NCBI RefSeq assembly: GCF_001705235.1
Contig: NZ_MCGV01000001.1
Coordinates: 2,666,001-2,730,000, forward strand
From: Clostridium pasteurianum
Lineage (GTDB): Bacteria; Bacillota; Clostridia; Clostridiales; Clostridiaceae
Direction of reading: 5' to 3'
Length of the DNA stretch: 64,000 nucleotides
Shown: in pieces, positions 43,536-52,381 of the stretch
How positions within the stretch are numbered: the stretch's first letter is position 1
Layout: every line of letters begins with the position of its first letter
Notes under the pieces: generated by a model
Databases searched by the model: none
What the model was told of the DNA's origin: nothing
What the model saw: the letters and a program-made list of their open reading frames with translations, nothing else
Program-made: the position numbers and the translations under genes

Positions 43536-43599
43536 AGAAAATCCTCCCCATCATTTATTTCATTATGTAAATTCTATAATTATATTTTCGGATGTTTTT

Positions 43600-44856
43600 C
43601 TATTTTCTTACCTGTCCGTTGCCATAAATAATATATTTTGTTGTAGTAAGTTGTTCAAGTCCCATAGGACCTCTTGCATGAAGCTTTTGAGTGCTTATTC
43701 CTATTTCCCCTCCAAAGCCAAATTGCTCTCCATCTGTAAATCTTGTTGAGGCATTTACATATACGGCAGCAGCATCAACTTCTTTTAGAAATCTTTGAGC
43801 ATTAGTGTAATTTTCTGTTATTATAGCTTCAGAATGTTTTGTACCGTATTTATATATATGGTCAATAGCTTCATCAAGTGAATTTACAACCTTTACTGAT
43901 AATATTAAGTCTAAAAATTCTTTACCATAATCCTCTTCTGTAGCAGGAATTATATCTTTTACAATGCTTTGTGTAACTGCACAGCCTCTTATTTGAACTT
44001 TTAAAGCTTTTAGTTTCTTGCATAGACGTGGTAAAAATGTCTGCGCTGCATCAGCATGTACTAGAAGACTTTCCATGGCATTACATACAGCTGGACGCTG
44101 AAGTTTAGCATTTATTATAATCTTTTCAGCTTTGTCAAAATCAGCGTATTTATCAACATAAACGTGACAGTTTCCGGTTCCAGTTTCTATTACTGGTACT
44201 ATAGAATTTTGGACTACGTTTCGGATGAGTCCAGCTCCCCCTCTTGGGATAAGTACATCAATTATTCCATTAAGTTTCATCATAACATTAACCGTTTCTC
44301 TATCAGTTATATCAATAAATTCTATTGTCCCTTCAGGAAGACCGCTTTTTGAAACAGCTTCTTTTATTATATTTGAAATAGCTATATTTGAATTTATAGC
44401 CTCTTTGCCGCCTCGCAAAATAACAGAATTTCCTGATTTAATGCATAGTGCAGCAGCATCAACTGTAACATTAGGTCTTGCTTCATATATTATTCCAATT
44501 ACTCCTAGAGGTACACGCATTTGACCTATTTCAAGTTCATCTGGTGTTTTCCACATTTTTATGACTTCACCAATTGGATCTTGAAGAGCAGCCGTTTTCT
44601 TTAGACTTTCGGCCATACCATTAATTCTTTTATCATTTAAAGTTAATCTATCTATAAGTGCTTCTGAAGTCCCATTTTCTTTTGCTCGTTTTACATCTAT
44701 CTTGTTTTGATCTAGTATATAGTCTTTATTTTTTAGGAGAGCAGCACTCATTTCTAAAAGAGCTCTGTTTTTATCATTTGTATTCGCATAGGAAAGCTTC
44801 TTTGCCGCAAGCTTAGCCTTTTTTGCCTTTTGAATAACATAATCTTTTATATCCAT
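43600..44856 (-). CDS. proA: Gamma-glutamyl phosphate reductase
   Basis: 418 residues. NADPH-dependent aldehyde dehydrogenase-fold enzyme; catalytic Cys in QRPAVCNAMESLLVH, also VILRGGKEAINSN and FTDGEQFGFGGEIGISTQKLHARGPMGL. Reduces gamma-glutamyl phosphate to glutamate semialdehyde, the second step of proline synthesis. Starts 22 nt after proB ends, with CGGAGGG before ATG. Confidence 0.95.
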   Translation of the reverse strand: MDIKDYVIQKAKKAKLAAKKLSYANTNDKNRALLEMSAALLKNKDYILDQNKIDVKRAKENGTSEALIDRLTLNDKRINGMAESLKKTAALQDPIGEVIKMWKTPDELEIGQMRVPLGVIGIIYEARPNVTVDAAALCIKSGNSVILRGGKEAINSNIAISNIIKEAVSKSGLPEGTIEFIDITDRETVNVMMKLNGIIDVLIPRGGAGLIRNVVQNSIVPVIETGTGNCHVYVDKYADFDKAEKIIINAKLQRPAVCNAMESLLVHADAAQTFLPRLCKKLKALKVQIRGCAVTQSIVKDIIPATEEDYGKEFLDLILSVKVVNSLDEAIDHIYKYGTKHSEAIITENYTNAQRFLKEVDAAAVYVNASTRFTDGEQFGFGGEIGISTQKLHARGPMGLEQLTTTKYIIYGNGQVRK

Positions 44857-44878
44857 TTTTAACCCTCCGAATATCTAT

Positions 44879-45679
44879 TTAGTTTTGAGGTATAAAAAGC
44901 GTACCTTCATTTTGGAAATTTAAAATATTTCGTATAACTTCTTGTTTTTCTCCGTTTGCAATAACCATTGATATTCCACTTTCGGTGGCTATTGAGGCAG
45001 CTCTTATCTTTGTAGTCATTCCGCCAGTACCAAGCTTTGTGCCAGCACCGCCAGCTGATTTTTTTATTTTATCTGTTATTTTTTCTACAGTATTTATCAA
45101 AACAGCATTTTCATTTGTATTGGGGTTTGAATCATAGAGTCCATCTATATCAGAAAGTAAAATAAGTAAGTCTGCTTTTATGAGACATGAAACTCTTGCA
45201 GAAAGGGTGTCATTATCTCCAAATTTAAGTTCGTCAACTACTGTAGCATCATTTTCATTTACAATTGGAATTACTCCACTATTCAGCAAGGCTGAAAAAG
45301 TATTTTGTGCATTTACAAGTCTTTTTTTACTGGATAAGTCCTCACGGGTTATTAAAATTTGGCCTACTATTTGACCATATTCAGCAAAAAGTTTCTCATA
45401 AGTGTGCATTAGAACTCCCTGACCTACAGCAGCAGCAGCTTGTTTTTCCGGTATAGTCTTTGGCTTTTCCTTTAATCTTAATTTGCCAATGCCAGCGCCT
45501 ACAGCACCAGAAGTGACAAGTATAACTTTAACCCCTTGATTATGTATGTCTGCAATTTGTCTTACAATATGTTCTATTTTATAAAAATCTAGACGTCCGT
45601 TTGGATGCGTTAATGTAGAGCTTCCTACTTTTATAACTAATTTATGTACATTATTCAAGTATTGTTCTCTTGTGTTCAT
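44879..45679 (-). CDS. proB: Glutamate 5-kinase
   Basis: 266 residues, the short form without a PUA domain. Kinase motifs [56 protein letters not shown] and [16 protein letters not shown]. Phosphorylates glutamate, the first step of proline synthesis. The ATG lacks a nearby Shine-Dalgarno sequence; AGAGGAGG lies about 85 nt upstream, beyond a hairpin (see 45677-45770). Divergent from proC. Confidence 0.95.
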   Translation of the reverse strand: MNTREQYLNNVHKLVIKVGSSTLTHPNGRLDFYKIEHIVRQIADIHNQGVKVILVTSGAVGAGIGKLRLKEKPKTIPEKQAAAAVGQGVLMHTYEKLFAEYGQIVGQILITREDLSSKKRLVNAQNTFSALLNSGVIPIVNENDATVVDELKFGDNDTLSARVSCLIKADLLILLSDIDGLYDSNPNTNENAVLINTVEKITDKIKKSAGGAGTKLGTGGMTTKIRAASIATESGISMVIANGEKQEVIRNILNFQNEGTLFIPQN

Positions 45680-45770
45680 ATTATGTGGCTACTAAAATAT
45701 TGTATAGATATTTAATTATTTTACAATAATAAGGTTACATAGCAATATTTTAAGTAACGCAGCCTCCTCT
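45677..45770 (-). promoter_or_regulatory. Split ribosome-binding site of proB: SD, hairpin, AUG
   Basis: Minus strand: AGAGGAGG (complement of 45763-45770) is followed by a hairpin joining complement 45743-45764 to 45687-45702. The stem is GGCT/AGCC, ACT/AGT and AAAATATTG/CAATATTTT, with a 5-nt and a 1-nt bulge on the SD-proximal arm. An internal ATTATT-GTAA-AATAAT hairpin caps it. After the stem come 7 nt (ACATAAT), then ATG. Folding brings the SD to standard spacing. Confidence 0.6.
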
Positions 45771-45880
45771 TTATAAATTATTAGATAATAAATATAGTTT
45801 ATTGTATAATAAAAAATGTATATATATTTATCATAAGATTATATCATAAAAATTTGTTTGGTTTCAAGGAGTGAAAAAGA

Positions 45881-46687
45881 ATGGATAAGAAAATAGGTTT
45901 TATTGGCTGCGGAAATATGGCACAGGCAATGATAAGGGGAATAGTTAAAGCTAAGACTGTACCGGCTAAAAATATAACAGTAAGTAATCCTTCAAGTGAA
46001 AAACTGAAAAAGGTTAAAGAAGCCTACAAGGTATTAACTACAAATGACAATAAAGAAGTTGCACTTAATTCAGATATTGTAATATTATCTGTAAAGCCTA
46101 ATAAATATGCAGAAGTTATAGAGGAAATAAAAGAATCAATATCAAAGGATGCCATAATAGTTGCTATAGCGGCAGGGGTTTCTATAGAAAAGATAAATAT
46201 TATGTTTAAGGAAAATAAAAAGGTTGTAAGAGCTATGCCAAATACGCCTGCTTTTGTTGGTGAAGCTATGTCTGCGATAACTCCTGGTAAGGGAATTGAA
46301 AAAAAGGAGCTTGACGATATAATAGAAATTTTTAATTCATTTGGAAAATGTGAAGTTGTAGATGAAAGCTTAATGGATACAGTAACAGGAGTAAGTGGTT
46401 CTTCTCCAGCATATGTTTATATGTTTATTGAAGCTATGGCAGATGCGGCAGTTTTAAATGGAATGCCTAGGGAAAAAGCATATAAATTTGCAGCACAATC
46501 TGTTTTAGGATCAGCTAAAATGGTACTTGAAACAGGAGAGCATCCAGGTAAACTTAAGGATGATGTATGTTCGCCAGGAGGAACAACTATTGAAGCAGTT
46601 TATTCTCTTGAAGAGAGCGGATTTAGAGCAGCAGTAATGGAAGCAGTAGATGCATGCACAAACAAGTCAAAAAGCATGGGGAAGTAA
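45881..46687 (+). CDS. proC: Pyrroline-5-carboxylate reductase
   Basis: 268 residues. N-terminal Rossmann fold IGFIGCGNMAQAMIRGI, conserved VRAMPNTPAFVGEAMSAI, and C-terminal DTVTGVSGSSPAYVYMFIEAMADAAV and VCSPGGTTIEAV. Last step of proline synthesis (NADPH). Divergent from proBA across about 200 nt. AAGGAGTG before ATG. Its last codons (GK) and the TAA lie in the arm of element A copy 11. Confidence 0.95.
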   Translation: MDKKIGFIGCGNMAQAMIRGIVKAKTVPAKNITVSNPSSEKLKKVKEAYKVLTTNDNKEVALNSDIVILSVKPNKYAEVIEEIKESISKDAIIVAIAAGVSIEKINIMFKENKKVVRAMPNTPAFVGEAMSAITPGKGIEKKELDDIIEIFNSFGKCEVVDESLMDTVTGVSGSSPAYVYMFIEAMADAAVLNGMPREKAYKFAAQSVLGSAKMVLETGEHPGKLKDDVCSPGGTTIEAVYSLEESGFRAAVMEAVDACTNKSKSMGK

Positions 46688-46925
46688 CAGTGCTGAAGGA
46701 ACGTTAAAAAAATTCTATAAATCTAAGGTAAAAAAATTGCAAAATCCTAAGATATTTCAATAACTCACTGGAAGGATGTTCAAACAGATTGAAATATCTA
46801 AGTATTTTGCAATTTTTTTACCAAGATTTATTAGAATTTTTTTAAATCGTTCCTTCAGCACTGTTACTTCACTTAGAGGGTAAAGCAATGATACCTTTCT
46901 TACGCTTTGCTACAGAAAGCTTTTA
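46681..46925 (+). repeat. Element A copy 11 plus C hairpin (forward), arm includes proC stop
   Basis: Bases 46681-46703 (GAAGTAACAGTGCTGAAGGA plus ACG) are perfectly complementary to 46848-46870. Inner arms AAAAAAATTCTA / AGAATTTTTTT and AAGATATTTCAA / TTGAAATATCT. Loop AACTCACTGGAAGGATGTTCAAACA. C hairpin at 46883-46925 (CTTTCT-TACGCTTTGCTAC-AGAAAG). Confidence 0.85.
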
Positions 46926-46984
46926 ATTTTTTAAATTCTTGGCTTTTAAATAAATTAATGTATTAGTCATCATTAATTTGTGAT

Positions 46985-47178
46985 GATCGGCAGCATACAT
47001 AAGACTTAGGTTTTAGTTCATTATCCTTCTTTATAAAATATAGGATATCTTATTGTTTACTGCTAACAATTTTGATTTATTAATTAAAAAACTTATCTAA
47101 ATCCTTTATAATATGAGATTGCTTGTTTAAAGTTAAGAAGGATAATGGACTTCGCCCAAGCCTCGTGTATGATTTTGT
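46985..47178 (+). repeat. Element B copy 3
   Basis: CATTATCCTTCTTTATAAAA ... TTAAAGTTAAGAAGGATAATGG, ending CCAAGCCTCGTGTATGAT. Long complementary ends (ATTATCCTTCTT with AAGAAGGATAAT). Lies free between A copies 11 and 12, showing that B is an independent unit. Confidence 0.7.
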
Positions 47179-47272
47179 TAATAATGACTAATATATTAAA
47201 CTATTTAAAGATCAAATAATATAGATATCACAGTAAATAAGCTATTTGCTAATTGAATGTATGCAATTTATG

Positions 47273-47515
47273 CCTAAAATTCCGTAGGCACGGAGGAATT
47301 TTTTCCTTGTTTTACTCCAAAAATGAACTAACATTGATGAAGTAACAATTTAAAAAAACTCTAATAAATCTTGGTAAAAAAATCGTAAAATACTTAGATA
47401 TTTCAATTTGTTTGAACATTTTTTCAGCGAGTTATTGAAATATCTTAGGATTTTACGATTTTTTTACTTAGATTTATAGAATTTTTTTAATGTTACAAAT
47501 CAATGTTAGTTCATT
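47273..47515 (-). repeat. C hairpin plus element A copy 12 (reverse)
   Basis: C at about 47275-47312 (AAATTCC-GTAGGCACGGA-GGAATTT). A from 47322 to 47515, outer arms AATGAACTAACATTGAT-type. Inner arms AAAAAAATCGTAAAATAC / TCTTAGGATTTTACGATTTT; loop on minus strand AACTCGCTGAAAAAATGTTCAAACA. Copies 11 and 12 face each other between convergent proC and the HD-GYP gene. Confidence 0.85.
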
Positions 47516-47519
47516 TTAT

Positions 47520-49019
47520 TCAGTCTGAGAATGTATTTTTTATGCTTAATATGGAATTTAGATTATCAAAAAAGATATCTATTAATATGGGATCAAAATG
47601 ATGTCCTCTTTCTTTTTTAAAAAGCATTAATATTTCATTCAGACTCCACGCATCTTTATATACACGCTTTGACCCTAGAGCATCAAAGACATCGGCTATA
47701 GCAGTTATGCGGCCATATATATGTATACTATTACCTTTAAGGCCATATGGATAGCCAGTCCCATCAAATTTTTCATGATGTTCTAGAGCTATTATTGCAG
47801 CGCTTTTCATAATCCTTCTGCTTGAGGATTTCAGCATATCATAGCCTATTTTAGAATGAGTCTTCATTATTTCAAATTCTTCTCTTGTGAGAGAAGCAGG
47901 TTTATTTAAGATGGAATCAGGTATTGCTAATTTTCCAACATCATGCATAGGTGATGCCAGTTTTAAAATTTTAATTTCATTGGAAGGCAATCCGTATTTA
48001 CAAGCCAAGAGATTAGAATATTCTGCAACCCTTCTTACGTGATGACCTGTTTCATGGGATCTAGCTTCGGATATTTCTCCAAGAGTTAGTATTATTTCCT
48101 TTTGAGTTGATTCCAGTTCAAGATTAAGGCATATATTGTCAAAGGCTATAGACATATTTTTATAAAATAATTCTATGATATTTATACATGATTTTGGTAA
48201 GTTTTTAAGCTTTTCAAAATAAATTATCATACTTGAATTAAAATTATTAGTAAAATATATGGTAAAGTGGTCACTTGAGTATTTATTTTTTTTGGCATGA
48301 ATTACAATATTAAATTCTCGTAATGTTGCTAATGAAACAACTTTTTTTATATTTTTGCCATTAGCAGAAGAAAATCGTCCTCTGCCTTGTGATATGTAAA
48401 AAGCATTATTCTTTTTGATAGCTACAAAACAGGATTCATTATAAGATGAAAGGTTATTATATGATTTAATAATTGAGGATAATTGATTTAAAACTCCTAT
48501 GGAGAATTTGCCAATGGAGTGAATTTCAAAGATAATAGAAGAACTTTTAATTACATCTTCTAATCCCCTTTTACTATTTTCAGAAGCTTTAATAATTTCA
48601 AAGGATTTTAATGAAGAAATAACCGAGGATAGAATCATAGCTCTATCAAGATTTTTATCGTAGAGAAACTCATTTATATCGTAGTTCATAATTATTTTAT
48701 CAGGAGAGTAATTACCTAGAAACTTGTTTTTAAGTATTATTTGGATACTTTTGTTTTTTAAAACTTTTCTTATATAATTAACTATTAATAATTCATTTTT
48801 TACCGATATTGAATTTATATTGTTTTCAGAGTCTATAAATAATACTGATGCATCGCTGTTATTATTTATGATTATTTTACATTCTTCTGTTGAGTAGGCA
48901 TGTAGGATACTTACAGAAGAATTTTTGCTTTTTATTGAAGATAAAATTTCAGTTAAAAAGTCATGATTACATTTATGTTTACTTAAAATTATTATCTTAA
49001 ATATTAATCTCTCTAACAT
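47520..49019 (-). CDS. HD-GYP domain protein (putative c-di-GMP phosphodiesterase)
   Basis: About 499 residues. C-terminal HD-GYP domain: HETGHHVRRVAEYSNLLA, MHDVGKLAIPDSIL, HSKIGYDML, LEHHEKFDGTGYPYGLKG (HHExxDGxGYP), ITAIADVFDAL. N-terminal ~330 residues resemble the DUF3369-type region with a degenerate receiver-like start. The family hydrolyses c-di-GMP. The chosen start is ATG 49019, 12 nt after GGAGG; the ATG at 49052 has no site. An out-of-frame ATG sits closer to the GGAGG and would encode a 9-residue peptide overlapping the start. Confidence 0.8.
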   Translation of the reverse strand: MLERLIFKIIILSKHKCNHDFLTEILSSIKSKNSSVSILHAYSTEECKIIINNNSDASVLFIDSENNINSISVKNELLIVNYIRKVLKNKSIQIILKNKFLGNYSPDKIIMNYDINEFLYDKNLDRAMILSSVISSLKSFEIIKASENSKRGLEDVIKSSSIIFEIHSIGKFSIGVLNQLSSIIKSYNNLSSYNESCFVAIKKNNAFYISQGRGRFSSANGKNIKKVVSLATLREFNIVIHAKKNKYSSDHFTIYFTNNFNSSMIIYFEKLKNLPKSCINIIELFYKNMSIAFDNICLNLELESTQKEIILTLGEISEARSHETGHHVRRVAEYSNLLACKYGLPSNEIKILKLASPMHDVGKLAIPDSILNKPASLTREEFEIMKTHSKIGYDMLKSSSRRIMKSAAIIALEHHEKFDGTGYPYGLKGNSIHIYGRITAIADVFDALGSKRVYKDAWSLNEILMLFKKERGHHFDPILIDIFFDNLNSILSIKNTFSD

Positions 49020-49277
49020 ATGCCATAATATCCTCCATATATTTGAATACATGTTATATTATAGACTAAAAGTAAATAAATTAGAAGGAATTTTAAAAAA
49101 TATTAATGTAAAAAAAGTAAATAATTTTAATTAAATGTTAGACGGGGTATAAAATGTAATACAGTATATAACTATTTGAAAATAATAATGAAGTGAGGAA
49201 TAAATCTATAACCTATTTACTATAGAAATTTGTAATATTTATGATATTATAATTATAGAACATAAGAGGTGGTATTT

Positions 49278-50054
49278 GTGGATATAAGAAATAATCCTGT
49301 GGGTGTTATTGATTCTGGTGTTGGAGGAATAAGTGTTTTAAGAGAAGCCTTAAAACAGCTGCCGCATGAGAATTTTATTTACTATGGAGATTCAAAAAAT
49401 GCACCATATGGGATAAAAAACGTTCAAGAAGTAAGAAATTTAACTTTTAATGTAGTGGAACAGCTTTTAAATATGAATATAAAAGCACTTGTTGTGGCCT
49501 GTAATACAGCAACTAGTGCGGCAATAGAAGAACTTAGAAAGAGATATAAGAGTATTCCTATAATAGGGATAGAGCCTGCCCTTAAACCAGCAGTAGAATT
49601 AAAAAGAAAAGGCAAAATAATAATAATGGCAACACCAATGACTCTTTCTGAAAAGAAGTTTGAAAATCTCATGAAAAAATATGCTGAAGAAACTGAGATA
49701 GTAAAACTTCCATGCCCAGGTCTTGTGGAGCTTATAGAAGATGGCATAGTCGAGGGAAAAGAAATGCAAGATTATTTAATGAGTAAACTTCAAAAGTATT
49801 TAGAAAATGATATATCAGCATTTGTACTTGGATGTACTCATTACCCGTTTGTTAAAAAAGAAATTGCAAAACTTGTTCCAAAAGATGTGCCTATAATTGA
49901 TGGCAGTGAGGGAACTGTTTTACAACTTAAGAGGAAACTCAAGATTTATAATATTTTAAATAGAAATGAAGAAAAGGGAAAAGTAAAAATGCTCAATTCT
50001 CTTGATGATAGCAAAATAATAGATTTAAGTTTTAAGCTTTTACATTTGAAGTAG
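49278..50054 (+). CDS. murI: Glutamate racemase
   Basis: 258 residues from GTG 49278, 5 nt after AGAGGTGG (the GTG at 49269 overlaps the site). Family motifs: VGVIDSGVGGISVL, FIYYGDSKNAPYG, catalytic Cys in VVACNTATSAA and second Cys in VLGCTHYPF. Makes D-glutamate for peptidoglycan. A promoter is expected in 49060-49260. Single gene. Confidence 0.95.
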   Translation: MDIRNNPVGVIDSGVGGISVLREALKQLPHENFIYYGDSKNAPYGIKNVQEVRNLTFNVVEQLLNMNIKALVVACNTATSAAIEELRKRYKSIPIIGIEPALKPAVELKRKGKIIIMATPMTLSEKKFENLMKKYAEETEIVKLPCPGLVELIEDGIVEGKEMQDYLMSKLQKYLENDISAFVLGCTHYPFVKKEIAKLVPKDVPIIDGSEGTVLQLKRKLKIYNILNRNEEKGKVKMLNSLDDSKIIDLSFKLLHLK

Positions 50055-50198
50055 AGTGATATTTTTAATTAACTGATTAATATTATTTTATATATTTTTG
50101 CTTTCTATTTTATTTCACATAATGTTTTTTTGATGAATAAATTAATAGTGAGTTTATTAGGAGCATCTTCATAAAAACTAGTGAAATAAGGTGGTAAA

Positions 50199-50651
50199 AT
50201 GAAAGTTTTTACTTTAAGTAATGTAGATAAGGATAAATATTTAAAAAATGACAATGACATTGAAGATAGAAACCTTAAATTCTCATGGAATGAGCCTGCT
50301 AACTGCATTACTATTGCTAATCATAAAAATAGTGGAAATATATATATTATTTATGGCATTAAATTAAATTTATATGGGAAAATAGATTCTGTAGATGTAT
50401 TTATGGGTAAGGATGATTGCAGGATTTGCAGCAATAGAGAAAGCATTTTTAACTTGGACTATATATTAAAAGAAGATATGGATGAGTTTCTTCAAATCGG
50501 AAATATTCTAGCTGATGAAGATGAAAGTTTTGATATACTAAAAAGTGATGTTGACATTGTTTTGCCAGGTGGATGTTTGATTATAAAATTGAATGAAAAT
50601 GTGTCATCACTGGAAATAGATATGAAGTTTCAAAAGTACTTTATAGGGTGA
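50199..50651 (+). CDS. Hypothetical protein, cytosolic
   Basis: 150 residues, acidic, not recognised. No signal peptide or membrane helix. Contains CRICSNRESIFNLDYILKED and a beta-rich end DIVLPGGCLIIKLNENVSSLEIDMKF. AAGGTGG 6 nt before ATG. Probably co-transcribed with the DUF3783 gene, which starts about 42 nt later. Confidence 0.55.
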   Translation: MKVFTLSNVDKDKYLKNDNDIEDRNLKFSWNEPANCITIANHKNSGNIYIIYGIKLNLYGKIDSVDVFMGKDDCRICSNRESIFNLDYILKEDMDEFLQIGNILADEDESFDILKSDVDIVLPGGCLIIKLNENVSSLEIDMKFQKYFIG

Positions 50652-50693
50652 TATTTTTGTTAAAGTAAAAACTTATGCAAAGAAGGGGATACG

Positions 50694-51068
50694 ATGAAGA
50701 ACAATAGTAGAATGTATGTGTATGGATTTGAGGAAAATGAAATTGAAGAATTAAAAAAGATTGTAAGTGAAAATAAACTTCCTGGTTTTTCAACAATAAA
50801 TAAAAATATGGGCAATATGAAAGTCAGGGATATAATAAAGGGTCTAAGTGTTTCAACATATGATGAGGAATTGCCAGCATGTAAGCTTGTTTTGTTTAAT
50901 AAATTTACAGACAAACAAGTTGAGACAGCTATAAAAGCTATAAGAGGTATAGGTAAAAGCTCACCTATATTTGCATCGGTAACCCCTACATCTATGAATT
51001 GGACTGTAAAGCATTTACTCCAGGAATTAAACAAAGAACGTGAATGGTATCTAAAGAATGGGAAGTAA
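50694..51068 (+). CDS. DUF3783-family protein
   Basis: 124 residues. MYVYGFEENEIEELKKIV and CKLVLFNKFTDKQVETAIKAIR, then PIFASVTPTSMNWTVKHLLQEL, the pattern of the small DUF3783 family common in clostridia and of unknown function. AAGGGGATA before ATG. The final codons (NGK) and the stop TAA lie in the arm of element A copy 13. Confidence 0.7.
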   Translation: MKNNSRMYVYGFEENEIEELKKIVSENKLPGFSTINKNMGNMKVRDIIKGLSVSTYDEELPACKLVLFNKFTDKQVETAIKAIRGIGKSSPIFASVTPTSMNWTVKHLLQELNKEREWYLKNGK

Positions 51069-51302
51069 CAATATTTTAAAACATTAAATAAAACTCATAA
51101 GTCTAAGCCCCAAATTATAAAAATCCTAAGAAATTTTAATAACTCGACTCTAGTCTCAAACAAATTAAACTTTCTAAGTCTTTTTATAATTTGGAGCAAG
51201 ACTTATTGAATTTTGTTTAAATTGTTTTCAAAATATTGTTACTTCCCATATAGAGTAGAAGCAAGGTGAATTTTTCTACGTTCCGCTACGAAAAATATTA
51301 AA
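51058..51302 (+). repeat. Element A copy 13 plus C hairpin (forward), arm includes gene stop
   Basis: ATGGGAAGTAACAATATTTT (51058-51077) is perfectly complementary to 51230-51249. Inner arms CCCCAAATTATAAAAATCCT / AGTCTTTTTATAATTTGGAG. The loop tip is GACT-CT-AGTC, a compensatory change from the usual GCT...AGC: AACTCGACTCTAGTCTCAAACA. C hairpin at 51260-51302. Confidence 0.85.
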
Positions 51303-51327
51303 AATCAAGTCAGTTCGTATTTAAAAT

Positions 51328-51660
51328 TTCGTAGGAACGGAGGAATTTTTTCCTTGTTTTTACTCCTAAATTGGATTAACAGTGATGGAGGAATGATTTA
51401 AAAAACTCTAATAAATCTTGATGAAAAAATTGTAAAATTATTATATACGAGGTTTGGACTTTGCCAATTATCCTTCTTTACTTTAAACAGGCAAGCTCCC
51501 TTTATAAGAAGTTTATATAAGTTTTCAGATCAAAGTTATTAGTCGTAAATATTAAGATGGCCTGTATTTTATAAAGAAGGATAATGGGTCTAAAGACTCA
51601 AACCCCAGTTACGATAAGATTTATAGAATTTTTTTAATGTTCCTTTATTACTGTTGGCCT
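51328..51660 (-). repeat. C hairpin plus element A copy 14 with nested B (reverse)
   Basis: C at 51328-51366. Outer A arms 51372-51440 and 51632-51660 (TTAACAGTGATGGAGGAATGA, AAAAAACTCTAATAAATCTT with AAGATTTATAGAATTTTTTT). The A core and loop are missing and replaced by B (51443-51630: ATACGAGGTTTGGAC ... ATTATCCTTCTTTA ... TAAAGAAGGATAATGGGTC ... CAAACCCC). A clear nested insertion or replacement. Confidence 0.8.
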
Positions 51661-51695
51661 AATAGCAAAATATAAGTTTAAAGGGATGGTATTAT

Positions 51696-52364
51696 ATGAA
51701 TAGAGCAGGAGAAAAAATTAGAAAAATCAGAGAAGAAGCTAAACTTTCTCAAAAGCAGTTTGCTAAAAAATTAGGGGTAGCAGAGAAGTTTATTAATGAA
51801 GTTGAATGTGGAAGAAAAGTTATAAATGATAATATGATACATAGAATAAAAAAATTATTTGGTAAAGATATTAATGATATAAATATGATTGCAAATGAAG
51901 AAGAGGAAACAAATGAGTCTAAGTATGCTTTTAAAACTCCATTAAAGAAGAAGGAAACAAATGCAGTTTGGACCGATGCATTTAGTTCTATTTTAAAGAG
52001 TGTACCTGTGTATGATTATTCATTTAAGAATGTAATTTCTAAAAAATCTCTTCCTGTTGTGGATAACAAAATTGAAGGATTTAATCAGGACAAAGTTTTC
52101 TTTATAAAAATTGAAAATAATGATATGACAGGATTTAGAATAATGAAGGACGATATAGCATTTGGACATATGACAGGAGAAATTGAGAATAATGCTATTT
52201 GTCTTATTGAGTACAATAACTTGAGAGTTTTAAGACAAATAAAAAGATTGGACGGAAACAAACTATTACTTATAAGCAATAATGGAAATTTAATGACTCA
52301 AACAGTTCAGGCAAATGACATAAAGATTATAGGTAAGATAGTTAAGATAGAATTTTATGTTTAA
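51696..52364 (+). CDS. Cro/CI-type regulator with inactive S24-like domain
   Basis: 222 residues. N-terminal HTH (about 1-60): RKIREEAKLSQKQFAKKLGVAEKFINEVECGRKVI. C-terminal ~110 residues fit the LexA/CI peptidase fold (VFFIKIENNDMTGFRIMKDDIAF ... AICLIEYNNLRVLRQIKRL). The usual catalytic Ser (G-x-SM) is replaced by NNDM, so self-cleavage is unlikely. GGGATGG before ATG. Not part of a prophage as far as can be seen. Confidence 0.75.
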   Translation: MNRAGEKIRKIREEAKLSQKQFAKKLGVAEKFINEVECGRKVINDNMIHRIKKLFGKDINDINMIANEEEETNESKYAFKTPLKKKETNAVWTDAFSSILKSVPVYDYSFKNVISKKSLPVVDNKIEGFNQDKVFFIKIENNDMTGFRIMKDDIAFGHMTGEIENNAICLIEYNNLRVLRQIKRLDGNKLLLISNNGNLMTQTVQANDIKIIGKIVKIEFYV

Positions 52365-52381
52365 TAGATTAAGTGGTTTTT

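Noticed and set aside
3109-51660. CRISPR array or insertion sequence as an explanation for the repeats
   Set aside because: Spacing is irregular, units are long palindromes rather than short direct repeats with unique spacers, and no transposase or cas gene is present.
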